A stretch of DNA of 64,000 nucleotides from Ensifer sp. LC11 (GTDB lineage Bacteria; Pseudomonadota; Alphaproteobacteria; Rhizobiales; Rhizobiaceae): assembly GCF_001695835.1 (NCBI RefSeq), contig NZ_MBSO01000015.1, forward strand, positions 1 through 64,000, in the 5' to 3' direction. Both the position numbers and the translations under genes were made by a program. The notes under the pieces are model-generated. The model searched no databases. It was not told where the DNA came from and saw only the letters and a list, made by a program, of their open reading frames with translations. Below are positions 44,856-53,746 of the stretch, in pieces; the first letter of the stretch is position 1; every line of letters begins with the position of its first letter.

Positions 44856-45473
44856 CAAGCTTCCTCCTTTCGACGAGCGTGGGATCTGGCGGATACTAAA
44901 GCCCGCTCCCCAGGCAGGCGCAAAGACACTCGCGCCATCACCGGCATTCTCAATGGAATGCCTTCAATTAATGGTATGCAATCACTTCCCGTAAATTGAT
45001 TTTGGCCGGCGCTCCAGCGCTTGCGAGTGGGTGCCAACATCGGCCTGACTTTTCCTTCCTCCGTTCCGGCAAGGTCCCGTCAGCGATGGTCCCCGTTGCT
45101 TCTGAGTTTTCGTTATAAATTTGATTTTATTGCAATATTGTCTCTCTAACTCAATCTAGAGCGTCATTCTGGCGGCACGCGGAATGACAAGCCCAGCCCT
45201 TCTTGCGATCGAGAAATAGGATTTTCATTCGCTACGAGACGTATTTATTGCATACAATATTGACGATGAAATGGATGCAATATATACCAAAACAGGGATC
45301 GGTTAACGCTGGGAGGGCAAGGACCAGACCCATCCGTTCGCGCTGCGAATTGCCGGCCTGAGCGCATGCCCTTTCCTTTGACGATCAAAGCGGCCGGTGT
45401 CGGTGATGCTCTATCGCTGCCCCGCCGGCCCCGCTCGTGGCCAACACTTGGGTAGATATGCAGGAGACCCGGA
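44856..45473. other. 618-bp intergenic region, AT-rich, with operator sites
   Basis: No gene with a ribosome site or protein-like composition is seen. The centre (about 45105-45290) is AT-rich. It holds a CTAGAGCGTC element followed by the inverted pair GTCATTC/GAATGAC (45163-45188), a TGGTATGCAA site (44972-44981), and the operator pair described at 45248. The promoter of the flavin reductase-racemase operon must lie here. Confidence 0.5.
45248..45280. promoter_or_regulatory. paired GntR-type operator before the flavin reductase-racemase operon
   Basis: TTGCATACAA (45248-45257), identical to the site before the FCD gene at 33511, and ATGGATGCAA (45271-45280) have centres exactly 23 bp apart. 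They lie about 195-225 bp before the flavin reductase start. Confidence 0.55.
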
Positions 45474-46130
45474 ATGCAGATCGATTTCACCACGCTTCCT
45501 TCACCTGACCGCTATCGCTTGCTGACCAATTTCATCGGCCCGCGGCCGATCGCGCTCGTTGGAACGCGATCTTCGGGGGGACGCAACAATGCGGCGCCGA
45601 TGAGTTTCTTCAACGTGTTTGCCCATGAGCCGCCTCTGGTCGTCCTTGGCATCCAGAACCGCGGCAATGGTGATGAGAAGGATACGGTCGCAAACATCCG
45701 CCGCACCGGCGAGTTCGTCGTCAACATGGTCGACATGGCGCTCGCCGAAGCGATGATCGTCTGTGGCGTCAACTTCGCCGCGGAAGTGGATGAGCTGGAT
45801 TTCGCCAAACTGACGCCAACACAGTGCAACCAGATCGATGTCGCCCGCATCGCCGAAAGTCCCTGCAGCTTCGAATGCAAGGTGGAGCGCACGCTCGATT
45901 ATCACAAGCGCGTGCTCGTCATAGGCAAGGTGGTGCACATGCATATTCAGGACCAGTGCCTCGATGCTGGGGGACGCTATGCGAATCCCGAAACCTACCA
46001 GCCGATCGCAAGGCTGCATGCCGACAACTACATCACGTCAGATCGTCAGTTCGAACTGAAGAAGCCGGATGAACTCCTGCCCTTCGAGTTTGCCCAGGTA
46101 AATGCGCGGGCGGAAGGGGACGCGCAATGA
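45474..46130 (+). CDS. flavin reductase-like FMN-binding protein
   Basis: A 218-residue protein of the flavin reductase (DIM6/NTAB) family: IGPRPIALVGTRSSGG and NNAAPMSFFNVFAHEPPLVV form the FMN-binding split barrel, followed by GEFVVNMV and ESPCSFEC. AGGAGA precedes the ATG. Such proteins reduce FMN with NAD(P)H for a two-component monooxygenase or act as flavin oxidoreductases themselves; no monooxygenase gene is adjacent, so its partner must be elsewhere or it acts alone. The stop overlaps the racemase start by 4 bp, indicating coupling. Confidence 0.88.
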   Translation: MQIDFTTLPSPDRYRLLTNFIGPRPIALVGTRSSGGRNNAAPMSFFNVFAHEPPLVVLGIQNRGNGDEKDTVANIRRTGEFVVNMVDMALAEAMIVCGVNFAAEVDELDFAKLTPTQCNQIDVARIAESPCSFECKVERTLDYHKRVLVIGKVVHMHIQDQCLDAGGRYANPETYQPIARLHADNYITSDRQFELKKPDELLPFEFAQVNARAEGDAQ

Positions 46131-46897
46131 TCCGCATCCACGTTATCAATCCGAATTCGACAGCGTCGATGACGAGCCAGATTGCGCGTGCGGCCGAAGC
46201 GGCACGATCGACGGGATCGGTGATCGATGCCGAGACTGCAGCGAATACACCGGCTTCGATTGAGGGGTATTCCGACGAGGCGATGGCGGTCCCTGCAATG
46301 TTGGCTGCGATCCGCGCCGCCGAAGGGCGGGGCGCTTCGGCGCACGTGATCGCCTGCTTTGATGACCCCGGTCTCGCGGCCGCGCGCGAGGTCGCCTCCG
46401 GCCCCGTTATCGGTATCTGCCAAGCGGCAGTGCAGGTCGCCATGACCGTAGCGACACGCTTCTCAGTGATCACCACCTTGCCGAGATCTGTGCCGGTCAT
46501 TGAGGACCTTGTGGCGCACTATGGCGCCGCCTCTCGTTGCCGTCGCGTACGTGCGGTCGACCTGCCGGTTCTGGCGCTTGAAGCCGACCCGGAAAGCGCG
46601 CGCGCGAAACTTCTAGACGAGGCACGTGCAGCAATACGGGTGGACGGGGTTGATGCCATCATCCTTGGGTGTGCCGGCATGGCAGAACTATGCGACTGGC
46701 TTTCTCGCGAAGTTGGGATACCGGTCATCGACGGCGTGGCGGCAGCGGTCAAGCTCGCCGAGGCGCTCGCAAGCGCTGGCTTTCGGACCTCAAAAGCCGG
46801 TGCCTACGCTTACCCCCGCGACAAGTCGGGTGACCTGCAACCGCCATCATCGGCCAGCCGCGCCGCGGAAAAGGTCGGCGCATCAGGCGTGAGATAA
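46127..46897 (+). CDS. Asp/Glu/hydantoin racemase family protein
   Basis: A 256-residue protein of the aspartate/glutamate racemase superfamily, closest in pattern to hydantoin racemase (HyuE/Dcg1): INPNSTASMT, DAETAANTPASIEGYSDEA, and two catalytic cysteines in VIACFDDPG and IILGCAGMAE. These enzymes invert a C-alpha centre by a two-base mechanism, so hydantoins or similar cyclic amides are the usual substrates. The start overlaps the flavin reductase stop by 4 bp. With amidohydrolases nearby it supports a pathway for racemic cyclic amides. Confidence 0.88.
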   Translation: MIRIHVINPNSTASMTSQIARAAEAARSTGSVIDAETAANTPASIEGYSDEAMAVPAMLAAIRAAEGRGASAHVIACFDDPGLAAAREVASGPVIGICQAAVQVAMTVATRFSVITTLPRSVPVIEDLVAHYGAASRCRRVRAVDLPVLALEADPESARAKLLDEARAAIRVDGVDAIILGCAGMAELCDWLSREVGIPVIDGVAAAVKLAEALASAGFRTSKAGAYAYPRDKSGDLQPPSSASRAAEKVGASGVR

Positions 46898-46978
46898 GTT
46901 CGGTACGTAATCGGTGCTGCCAACCGTCGCTCAAATCTAGAGTTCCCTCGCATCCTGCAAAGCTGGGGATGCGCGCCT

Positions 46979-47007
46979 GCCCCGCCTTCGAGCGGGGCCC
47001 TTTTTTT
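46979..47007 (+). terminator. rho-independent terminator
   Basis: GCCCCGC (46979-46985) and GCGGGGC (46992-46998) form a stem with loop CTTCGA, followed by CC and seven Ts. It lies 82 bp after the racemase stop and ends that transcript. Confidence 0.85.
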
Positions 47008-47251
47008 GGGAGGGCCTTTTGGCCGCTTATCCCCGTTGGGGGTGTCGATGACGTATCGCCGGGAGCCGCAACGGCGATGCGGGGTCGGGTCTTCTGCAAT
47101 GGTCGCAAGTCCGTTGGTCAGCTCCGCTCGCCTCACGGTTTGAATTGCAACGATACTTAATGTCACTTCCTATTTTGCGCCGTTCAGTGCAGTGGTTCTT
47201 CACATAGTTTGTATGGTTGCCCCGCGACCCAGCTTTGAGAGAACCGGCAAC

Positions 47252-48595
47252 ATGAAAGAACCGACCTCTTTGACGCAGTTCCCACGGACGAACATCTTCC
47301 GTAAAGGCGATGTCTTTGTTCTGTTTGGTGAGCTGTTTGATCGAGGCTATGCCACGCATCTTGTCGACCAAGCCAAGAAAGCCGGCATGGAAATTGTTGG
47401 CATCACCGTCGGGAGACGAGACGAAGGCAACGTCCTGCGGCCACTCAACGACGAGGAACTTGCGGCGGCCGAAGCTCGGCTCGGTGGCAGGATCGTCAAC
47501 GTGCCGCTCATGGCTGGTTTCGATCTCGACGCGCCGTCGGGTGAGCCCACGCCAACCGATCTTCTCGCGAAGATGACGCTGGAGACCTGGGAAGACGAGA
47601 AGCTTGACTGGTCACATATCGAGAGATGCCGAGACGTTGGCGTCGAGAGGTTCAAGAATTCCCTGTCGCAGGTCATGCACATCCTTGATGGCATGATCGC
47701 TGATGGCAAGAATGTCTTCTTTGCTCACACGATGGCCGGGGGGATCCCAAAGGCCAAGGTGTTCATGGTCATCGCCAATCGCATCTACAAGGGGCGTGGC
47801 GCTCGGCACATGTCGTCGCAAACGCTGCTCGACAGCGATATGGGCAAGCTCATCCTCCAGAATTTCGATGAGGTCTCAGCCAACACTTTCCGACACCTGA
47901 TTGATCTGAGTGCAGCCATCCGAGCCCGCATCGAGGCTTCCGGGGGGCAGGTTCGTTACTCGGCCTACGGATACCATGGCACAGGCATACTCGTCGCGAA
48001 CGAATACCGGTGGCAGACCTATACCAACTACACCCAAGGATACGCCAAGATGCGCCTCGAGCGCGTCGCGGAGGAAGCCTGGGCGGCAGGTATCAAGGCG
48101 ACGGTCTACAATTGCCCTGAAATCCGCACCAATTCCTCCGACGTGTTTGCTGGTATCGAGCTGCCCTTGATTCCGCTCCTGCGTGCGCTCAAAAAAGAGG
48201 GCGGCGGTGAATGGGTCACGGAACAGTGGCAGGCGTGCCAGGACCTTCTGGCGGAGGAGTTCACGGTCGAGGACGTTCTGCAGAAGATCTCCGATCTTCA
48301 GGACAGCGAAGTGATGCGGCCCTTCTACGATTTTTCGTCTTGGCCAATGCCCAACAATCCTGGACAGTCCGACCTGACGATCGGTACATCCAACGAGATC
48401 ACGCTGATGCACAAGGACGGCAAGGCGCTGATCTCCGACCTCTTGAGCCGGTTGGTTGTAGAGGCGGTTGGGCAACTCATCTTTGGGGAAAGCTCGGAGC
48501 CGTCGGGGCCGGTCCTATGGCTCAACCATGACATCGTCGCCCGGACTTTGGTCCAGACGAAGGGCGCATCTCGTGACGCTCTCGAGGCGGCATAA
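47252..48595 (+). CDS. FabMG-like enoyl-ACP reductase family protein
   Basis: A protein of about 447 residues. I recognise the family from its opening (SLTQFPRTNIFRKGDVFVLF, then GELFDRGYATHLVDQA with a Rossmann-like start), VFFAHTMAGGIPKAKVF, AYGYHGTGIL, YTQGYAKMRLE and VYNCPEIRTNSSD. It corresponds to the 'enoyl ACP reductase FabMG family', proposed to reduce enoyl-ACP and confer triclosan tolerance; Tyr and Lys in YTQGYAKMR suit an SDR-like centre. The frame is open to 47192, but ATG 47252 matches the family start. It stands alone between a terminator and a minus-strand gene. Family assignment is from memory, without a search. Confidence 0.72.
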   Translation: MKEPTSLTQFPRTNIFRKGDVFVLFGELFDRGYATHLVDQAKKAGMEIVGITVGRRDEGNVLRPLNDEELAAAEARLGGRIVNVPLMAGFDLDAPSGEPTPTDLLAKMTLETWEDEKLDWSHIERCRDVGVERFKNSLSQVMHILDGMIADGKNVFFAHTMAGGIPKAKVFMVIANRIYKGRGARHMSSQTLLDSDMGKLILQNFDEVSANTFRHLIDLSAAIRARIEASGGQVRYSAYGYHGTGILVANEYRWQTYTNYTQGYAKMRLERVAEEAWAAGIKATVYNCPEIRTNSSDVFAGIELPLIPLLRALKKEGGGEWVTEQWQACQDLLAEEFTVEDVLQKISDLQDSEVMRPFYDFSSWPMPNNPGQSDLTIGTSNEITLMHKDGKALISDLLSRLVVEAVGQLIFGESSEPSGPVLWLNHDIVARTLVQTKGASRDALEAA

Positions 48596-48688
48596 ACGTC
48601 ACGACGTGTCGCCGAAATCGGCCAGCCACCGAACTTTTATACGCGGTCGCACGTTCCGACAGGGTCTGTAGGGCAGAGGGCCGTCTCG

Positions 48689-49444
48689 TCAAGGCGCCTT
48701 GGCGGTATCGGAGGTCAGCTGGACCAGTAGATGCGTGACGATCGCGTCACGCTTGGCCAGGCCCTTGGGTCGGCCCTCGGTGTCCAGCGCAACCAGCGTC
48801 CTGCGTGCCAACTGGTCCATTTTTGTGAGTGCTTCGGCGTTCGTTGCTTCGGCGGCGATCGCCTCATTCGTGAACCCCGGTAGTTGCAGAAGCTTGCCTG
48901 CATCGGGCGCATCGAGCGCTTCGCGGAACCGCCTTTGCGCCTCGTTGGCGTCCTGGCCGGTAAGAAAGTTGATCACGGCCCGACCGTCGGCGGCAGCGGC
49001 GAACTTCCCCTCTCGGTCGGTGACAACCAGCGTCAGTTCCGGATCAACGCTTGACAGAGCCTGCAGATAGAGGATGACTGCAGCGGGGGCATAGTAGCCC
49101 GGCCGGCCGAGGTTCAGAACAAGCGCCACCGGGCGCCCCGGCGTCAGAGTGCGTGTCAACCTCTCGATCGCCGACACTCCTTCCTTCTCGATCGATTGGA
49201 AATCCTCGACGACATCCGTGAGAGGCAACAGTTTGACTTCGGACTTGGCCGCCTCGCGAAATTTCAGTGCGACACCGCCGGCGGAAAACTCGCTGATCGT
49301 CCCTGAAGCGATGCCCCAGACCCCGAGTGGAAGCAATAGCAGCGCAATGAAGGTTGTGCTTTCCTCGATGCGCAGGCGCTTGAGCATCAGGGCAAGCAGC
49401 ATGGCGACTGGAATGCTTGCGAGAGCATAGGCTACGGCACTCAT
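48689..49444 (-). CDS. inner-membrane protein of unknown function
   Basis: A 251-residue protein with two N-terminal membrane helices (SAVAYALASIPVAMLLALML and TTFIALLLLPLGVWGIASG), then a soluble domain of about 190 residues that may be cytoplasmic. The soluble part contains PVALVLNLGRPGYYAPAAVIL and ELTLVVTDREGKFAAAADG, reminiscent of a receptor or CBS-like fold, but I cannot name a family. ATG 49444 is preceded by GGGGGGAG. A TATAAT-like box on the minus strand (49489-49494) may be its promoter. It appears monocistronic. Confidence 0.7.
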   Translation of the reverse strand: MSAVAYALASIPVAMLLALMLKRLRIEESTTFIALLLLPLGVWGIASGTISEFSAGGVALKFREAAKSEVKLLPLTDVVEDFQSIEKEGVSAIERLTRTLTPGRPVALVLNLGRPGYYAPAAVILYLQALSSVDPELTLVVTDREGKFAAAADGRAVINFLTGQDANEAQRRFREALDAPDAGKLLQLPGFTNEAIAAEATNAEALTKMDQLARRTLVALDTEGRPKGLAKRDAIVTHLLVQLTSDTAKAP

Positions 49445-49763
49445 GGACACTCCCCCCGCTCGTTGGTCGAGTCGCAATATCCTCCACCATTATAACGGGA
49501 TTTTCCGGTGCTAACTGTTACATTCGTAGCAAGGGGATCGACCGTTTTGGCGTCGGATGCAGCACGCTGTTCCAGCGAAGGCCGGCCGCGTGCGGCTCGC
49601 CGTGCCGTCATGGGCAATGTCTTGCGATCGGCAAGGCGAGGGCTGCGACGTTTCGTGCACGAAATCGCGCTGCTCTGGGCCGCACATTGCCGTTCGCACC
49701 ACTTTCAGCGGCATCCTCGTCACGGATGAGGAGGTGCGCTCCAAGACCGCATCGACCCGACGA
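49445..49763. other. intergenic stretch without a convincing gene
   Basis: About 320 bp between two minus-strand genes. Short open frames here overlap each other on both strands and lack ribosome sites. The only signal noted is the TATAAT-like box at 49489-49494 (minus strand) for the membrane protein gene. I see no clear terminator for the FadR-type gene. Confidence 0.4.
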
Positions 49764-50555
49764 TCATACGCTGCGCTCCGATTGCGCTATGAGCTCGTCG
49801 GTATTTGCCAGAAGTCGCCGCACGGCATTGCGGGCGGCGTTCGGACGTCGCAGGCGAATGCTCTTCTCGATGTCCGCGTGGAGCGTCAGCGCGTGCACGG
49901 AACTGCTGTCGTCGCGGGTCACCAGCACGAAAAGGTGGTTGAGTGCGGATTCGATCATAGCGCCGAGCGGTACCATGAGATCGTTTCCGGAGGCGCTCAG
50001 GATCGCAAGATGAAAGCGTGTGTCAGCCTCGGTGCGGATCTGCAGCGTTGTCGCCTGTTCCATGCCTCGCAAGGCCGCACTGATCTCGGCCATTTGCTCT
50101 CCGCTTCGACGGGTGGCTGCAAGCGCGGTTGCCTCCGGCTCTATGATGTGGCGAAATTCCTGTACGGTCTTGAGGAACTGCAGCCGGTCCGGTGATACCG
50201 CATACCAGCTCAGGACGTCGCGATCGAGCAGGTTCCAACGCTCCTTCGGCTCCACCCAGCTACCGATCTTCGGGCGCGAGGCAAGCAGCCCCTTGGCCAT
50301 CAGTATCTTGATCGCCTCCCTGACCGCGGTGCGGCTGACGTCGAAGATCTCCGTCCACTGGGCCTCGTTCGGCAGGATCGTTCCGGGTGGATAGTCGCCA
50401 CGCACGATCCTGAGCCCGATGTCATCGGCAAGCGACATGTGGACGCTTGGTCCAGACATGCGCGGCGCATCGAGGCGCCGGCTCGCCCGCGCCGCCTCCG
50501 CCGTAGCCGATCCGGCGGAGACTTTTCCCGATTGTCGTTCAGCCATTTTCGTCAT
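49764..50555 (-). CDS. FadR-subfamily GntR transcriptional regulator
   Basis: A 263-residue regulator with a GntR winged helix (ILPNEAQWTEIFDVSRTAVREAI, about residues 60-82) and an FCD ligand domain (FRHIIEPEATALAATRR, DTRFHLAILSASGND, LHADIEKSIRL). The long polar N-terminus is unusual; ATG 50546 is an alternative start. It differs from the two FCD regulators at 33511 and 44139 and resembles those that control sugar-acid and sugar catabolism. It lies 36 bp behind the epimerase gene in the same direction and should regulate the sugar ABC group. Confidence 0.9.
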   Translation of the reverse strand: MTKMAERQSGKVSAGSATAEAARASRRLDAPRMSGPSVHMSLADDIGLRIVRGDYPPGTILPNEAQWTEIFDVSRTAVREAIKILMAKGLLASRPKIGSWVEPKERWNLLDRDVLSWYAVSPDRLQFLKTVQEFRHIIEPEATALAATRRSGEQMAEISAALRGMEQATTLQIRTEADTRFHLAILSASGNDLMVPLGAMIESALNHLFVLVTRDDSSSVHALTLHADIEKSIRLRRPNAARNAVRRLLANTDELIAQSERSV

Positions 50556-50591
50556 TTTCTCGCATCTGTGCCGCTCGGCCGCTGCATCGCG

Positions 50592-51488
50592 TCATTTAGC
50601 GCCAACATATTTCCGCCAGCTGTGTCGCGGCTGAAAGCCGAGCATCGCGCGCGCTTTGCGGTTTGATAGCAGTGTCTCGTATTCGCCGAGCTGACCCTTG
50701 ACCGGAACGCCCTGATAGAAGCGGTCGATCAGCTCCTGGGTCGGGAGGTCGGAGGACGTCTCGTCATTTGCCGCGTTGAAGATCTGGAACCCGAGGCCAT
50801 CCGTCTCGATCGCCCGCATGGTGATCTGGCCAAGGTCGCGCGCGTCGACATAGCTCCAGGCGATGCGCTTGCGGAAACCCGGATCGGCGAACCAACCGGG
50901 GAAGAGGTGGTACTCGTCGGGCTCGATGACATTGCCAATGCGCAGGGCATAGATGTCGGCGCCGCTTCTGAGCGCAAAGGCGCGGGCGGTCTTTTCGTTG
51001 ACGACCTTGGAAAGTGCGTAGCTATCCATCGGGTCGACGTCATAATCCTCGTCGAGGGGAAAATAGCGCGGGTTTCGCGGCTCGTTGGCGAAGACGAGGC
51101 CGTAGGTCGTTTCACTCGATGCGATGACGATCTTGCGGATGCCAAGCTTCACCGCCGCCTCGATGACATTGTAGGTGCCCATGGCATTGACCCGAAAGAG
51201 TTCGTTGTCGGGGGCGATCAGGATGCGAGGGATCGCAGCGAAATGAACCAAGGCATCGATCGGCTGCGGCGCGAGCGACTGGTCGAATTCGTGCAGGCCC
51301 GTGTAACTCGACAGCGCGTTGAACACCTGGCCGCTGTCTGTGATGTCGGTGATCAGCGTGCGCACCTTCGGATTGTCGAGGGGCTTGGTGTCGAGGTTGA
51401 GCACCTGGTGGCCGTGCTCGACGAGGTATTGCACGACATGGCGACCGGCCTTGCCGCTGCCGCCGGTGAAGATGATCCGCTTGGTCAT
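50592..51488 (-). CDS. NAD(P)-dependent epimerase/dehydrogenase
   Basis: A 298-residue extended short-chain dehydrogenase: glycine-rich FTGGSGKAGRHVV, DAxVHFAAIPR, the catalytic Tyr-x-x-x-Lys in YALSKVVNEK and the upstream Ser in IASSETTYG. GGAG lies 6 bases before ATG 51488. It probably oxidises or epimerises a sugar or uronate taken up by the adjacent ABC system. A second, different enzyme of the same superfamily is encoded at 52713, suggesting two successive redox or epimerisation steps. Confidence 0.88.
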   Translation of the reverse strand: MTKRIIFTGGSGKAGRHVVQYLVEHGHQVLNLDTKPLDNPKVRTLITDITDSGQVFNALSSYTGLHEFDQSLAPQPIDALVHFAAIPRILIAPDNELFRVNAMGTYNVIEAAVKLGIRKIVIASSETTYGLVFANEPRNPRYFPLDEDYDVDPMDSYALSKVVNEKTARAFALRSGADIYALRIGNVIEPDEYHLFPGWFADPGFRKRIAWSYVDARDLGQITMRAIETDGLGFQIFNAANDETSSDLPTQELIDRFYQGVPVKGQLGEYETLLSNRKARAMLGFQPRHSWRKYVGAK

Positions 51489-51630
51489 TGTGCTCTCCAT
51501 GTCCTGCAAGATTGATGGATGATCCCCTATCGACAATGGTTCGCAAAGGGGATCTTCCAAGCGGCGTCGTTGCAGCTAGCCGCGGCCAGCCGGCAAAGTG
51601 CCCGCCGACCGCGGTTGTCGCGGATATGGC

Positions 51631-51664
51631 AAAAACCGGGGCGCTCGTCAAAGGGGCGCCCCGG
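51631..51664 (-). terminator. rho-independent terminator behind the sugar-binding protein gene
   Basis: On the minus strand CCGGGGCGC (51664-51656) pairs with GCGCCCCGG (51644-51636) over an 11-base loop and is followed by five Ts (51635-51631). It lies 9 bp past the binding-protein stop and separates that gene from the epimerase and regulator genes. Confidence 0.8.
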
Positions 51665-51672
51665 ACGCAGGT

Positions 51673-52665
51673 TTACTTCTGGATGCAGGTGTCGGCCGTG
51701 TCCTTGGTGCATTCGTCGAGACCGGTGAATACCGGATCGTCCACCGGCTTGCCGGCGATCAGGTCCAGCATGACAGACGGCGCCTTGTAGCCCATTTCGA
51801 ACGGGCGCTGGCCGACGAGCGCAGTTACGAGACCTTCCTTGGCAATCGCCACCTCTTCGCCGATCGTGTCCGCGGCGCCGATGACGAATTCATTCTTCGC
51901 GATCTTGTCGGCCATCGGCTTGAACAGGTCGCGATAGGGTTGCGGCGCGCCGAAGAGCGGCCAGCCACCCATGATGCCGAAGGCGTCGAGATCGGGATTG
52001 GCGGCGAGGATATCGGTCATCGCCTGCACGCCCTTGGCGCCGTCGTCATTGGTAAAGACCGGGCAACCCGCGACCTCCGTCCAACCGCCTTCACCCTTAA
52101 GCTCGGCCAGTCCTTCCTTCCCGGTCAGCACATCGCGCATGCCCTGGGCACGCCGCAGGATGTTGTCGGCGCCTGGGTTGCCCTCGATCGTGCAGATCTT
52201 GCCGCCGTTCGGCTTGGCTTTCTTGATGTAATCGGCGATCCGCGCGCCCATCGTGTAGTTGTCGGTGCCGAGATAGGTCTTGCGCAGGCCCGCATCCTCC
52301 TTGGCGAGGTCGGCATCGAGCGTCATGACCGGGACGGTCGGGTTGGCCGTCTTCAGCGTCTGGGCAATCAGCTTGGCGTTGGATGGCGAAATGGCGATCG
52401 CAGCTGTGCTGGGCTTGCCGAGCATGTCCTGCACGATCTGCGCCTCGCCGGCTTCGTCCGATGTCGACGCCGGGCCGGTGTAGAAGCACTCATATTCCGA
52501 GCTTGCGTTTTCCTTGTTCCACTTCTGGCATCCCTGGTTGATCGCCTCGAAGAACGGATTGTCGAGGCCTTTGACGACAATGACGAGCTGCTTCTTTTCC
52601 TGGGCGCCGGCGGAGCCGGTGGCCAGCGCGAGCGCCGCAACTGCAAGCACCAATGCTTTCCTCAT
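51673..52665 (-). CDS. sugar ABC transporter substrate-binding protein (RbsB-like)
   Basis: The 330-residue periplasmic protein has a signal peptide (cleavage near GSAGA-QE) and a type I sugar-binding fold: VIVVKGLDNPFFEAINQGC, AAIAISPSNAKLI, TLDADLAKED, ICTIEGNPGADNILRRAQG and GVQAMTDILAANPDLDAFGI. GGGAGG lies before ATG 52665. Four to five cysteines in the mature part (for example ECFY, KICTI, GCPVF and DTCIQK) may form disulfides. It serves the ATPase and permease genes encoded on the opposite strand from 53897. The sugar cannot be named. Confidence 0.9.
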   Translation of the reverse strand: MRKALVLAVAALALATGSAGAQEKKQLVIVVKGLDNPFFEAINQGCQKWNKENASSEYECFYTGPASTSDEAGEAQIVQDMLGKPSTAAIAISPSNAKLIAQTLKTANPTVPVMTLDADLAKEDAGLRKTYLGTDNYTMGARIADYIKKAKPNGGKICTIEGNPGADNILRRAQGMRDVLTGKEGLAELKGEGGWTEVAGCPVFTNDDGAKGVQAMTDILAANPDLDAFGIMGGWPLFGAPQPYRDLFKPMADKIAKNEFVIGAADTIGEEVAIAKEGLVTALVGQRPFEMGYKAPSVMLDLIAGKPVDDPVFTGLDECTKDTADTCIQK

Positions 52666-52712
52666 TCTATCCTCCCGTTGAACAAGCGGACACCCTCTGC
52701 CCGCGGCACAAA

Positions 52713-53693
52713 TCAACCCGGATACCAGACAATGCGAGGATCGTTTGGCGGACGCTCGTATTGCCAGGCCTGGTCGATAAGCTTTTCGAGATCGTAGTCC
52801 GGTTGCCAGTCCAGCAGGTATTTTGCCTTGCTGTTGTCCAACCAGTTTGAATGGAAGTGGCTCGGAACGTCGACGGACGGCAGACCGCGGGAGCGCTGGA
52901 GGTAGCTTGCGACCTCGCCGTAGTCGACCGGGCGGTCCATGGCGATGTTGAAACGCTGGCGCTCTGCGCGCGGATTGTCGAGTGCACTCAGCACGGCTGA
53001 CACGAGGTCGCTGACGTGGACGAAGTTGCGCTTGAGCGGCCTTCCCTCGGCATCGCGCAGCAACGGTACGGTTCCGGCCTCTACATGACGCCTGGCTTCG
53101 TCAGGCGAAAAAAACGTCTTCCAGTCGGGCCCACCGAACACGTCGTCGCCGAAGGAAAGCGAGTGCTTGAAGTCGTCCTTTTCCATGATCCACGGGGCCC
53201 TGAGGCAGCAGACATTCATCCCGTATTGGATTGCGTACTGCTCGACGATCACCTCCTCGAGCACTTTCGAAAGCGCGTAGCAGCCGGGATAGGCGCGGTG
53301 CGGTGTCGCCTCCGTGATCGGTCCGTCATGAGGATAGAAGAAATGCCCGACTGCGGCGTCGCCGCCAATCAGGATAAACTGCCGGGCTGTCGGGCTCGTT
53401 CTGAACGCTTCGAGCAGCCAGAAAAGGCCCTTGACGGTCACGTCCATGACGTCAGCGGGCGTTTCCTTGCAGGTCGCCAGGTGCACGACATGGCTTACGC
53501 CGGCAATCGCACCGTCGGCGACTGCACGATCGGCGATGGAGCCGCGGATGATATCGAGCCGCTCGGCCGGTTCGAGCGCACGGTTATGGCAGAGCGCGCG
53601 AATGCGCGCTTCTGAAAAACGCGGTCGGTCAAGCAGCGCTGCTATGAGGTGCCGCCCGACCTTGCCCGTTGCCCCGGTGACAAGGATAAGCAT
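52713..53693 (-). CDS. NAD-dependent epimerase/dehydratase family protein
   Basis: A 326-residue extended SDR with the N-terminal VTGATGKVGRHLIAAL nucleotide site, VSHVVHLA and the catalytic YALSKVLEE. Its sequence differs clearly from the enzyme at 50592. GGGAG precedes the ATG. It is the first gene of the minus-strand unit (epimerase, binding protein, epimerase, regulator), 47 bp ahead of the binding-protein gene. It probably acts on the imported sugar or its lactone or acid derivative. Confidence 0.88.
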   Translation of the reverse strand: MLILVTGATGKVGRHLIAALLDRPRFSEARIRALCHNRALEPAERLDIIRGSIADRAVADGAIAGVSHVVHLATCKETPADVMDVTVKGLFWLLEAFRTSPTARQFILIGGDAAVGHFFYPHDGPITEATPHRAYPGCYALSKVLEEVIVEQYAIQYGMNVCCLRAPWIMEKDDFKHSLSFGDDVFGGPDWKTFFSPDEARRHVEAGTVPLLRDAEGRPLKRNFVHVSDLVSAVLSALDNPRAERQRFNIAMDRPVDYGEVASYLQRSRGLPSVDVPSHFHSNWLDNSKAKYLLDWQPDYDLEKLIDQAWQYERPPNDPRIVWYPG

Positions 53694-53746
53694 GCTTATC
53701 TCCCAGCAATAGCTAATATATAATTGTCTTCGGCCGTCAATCTATT

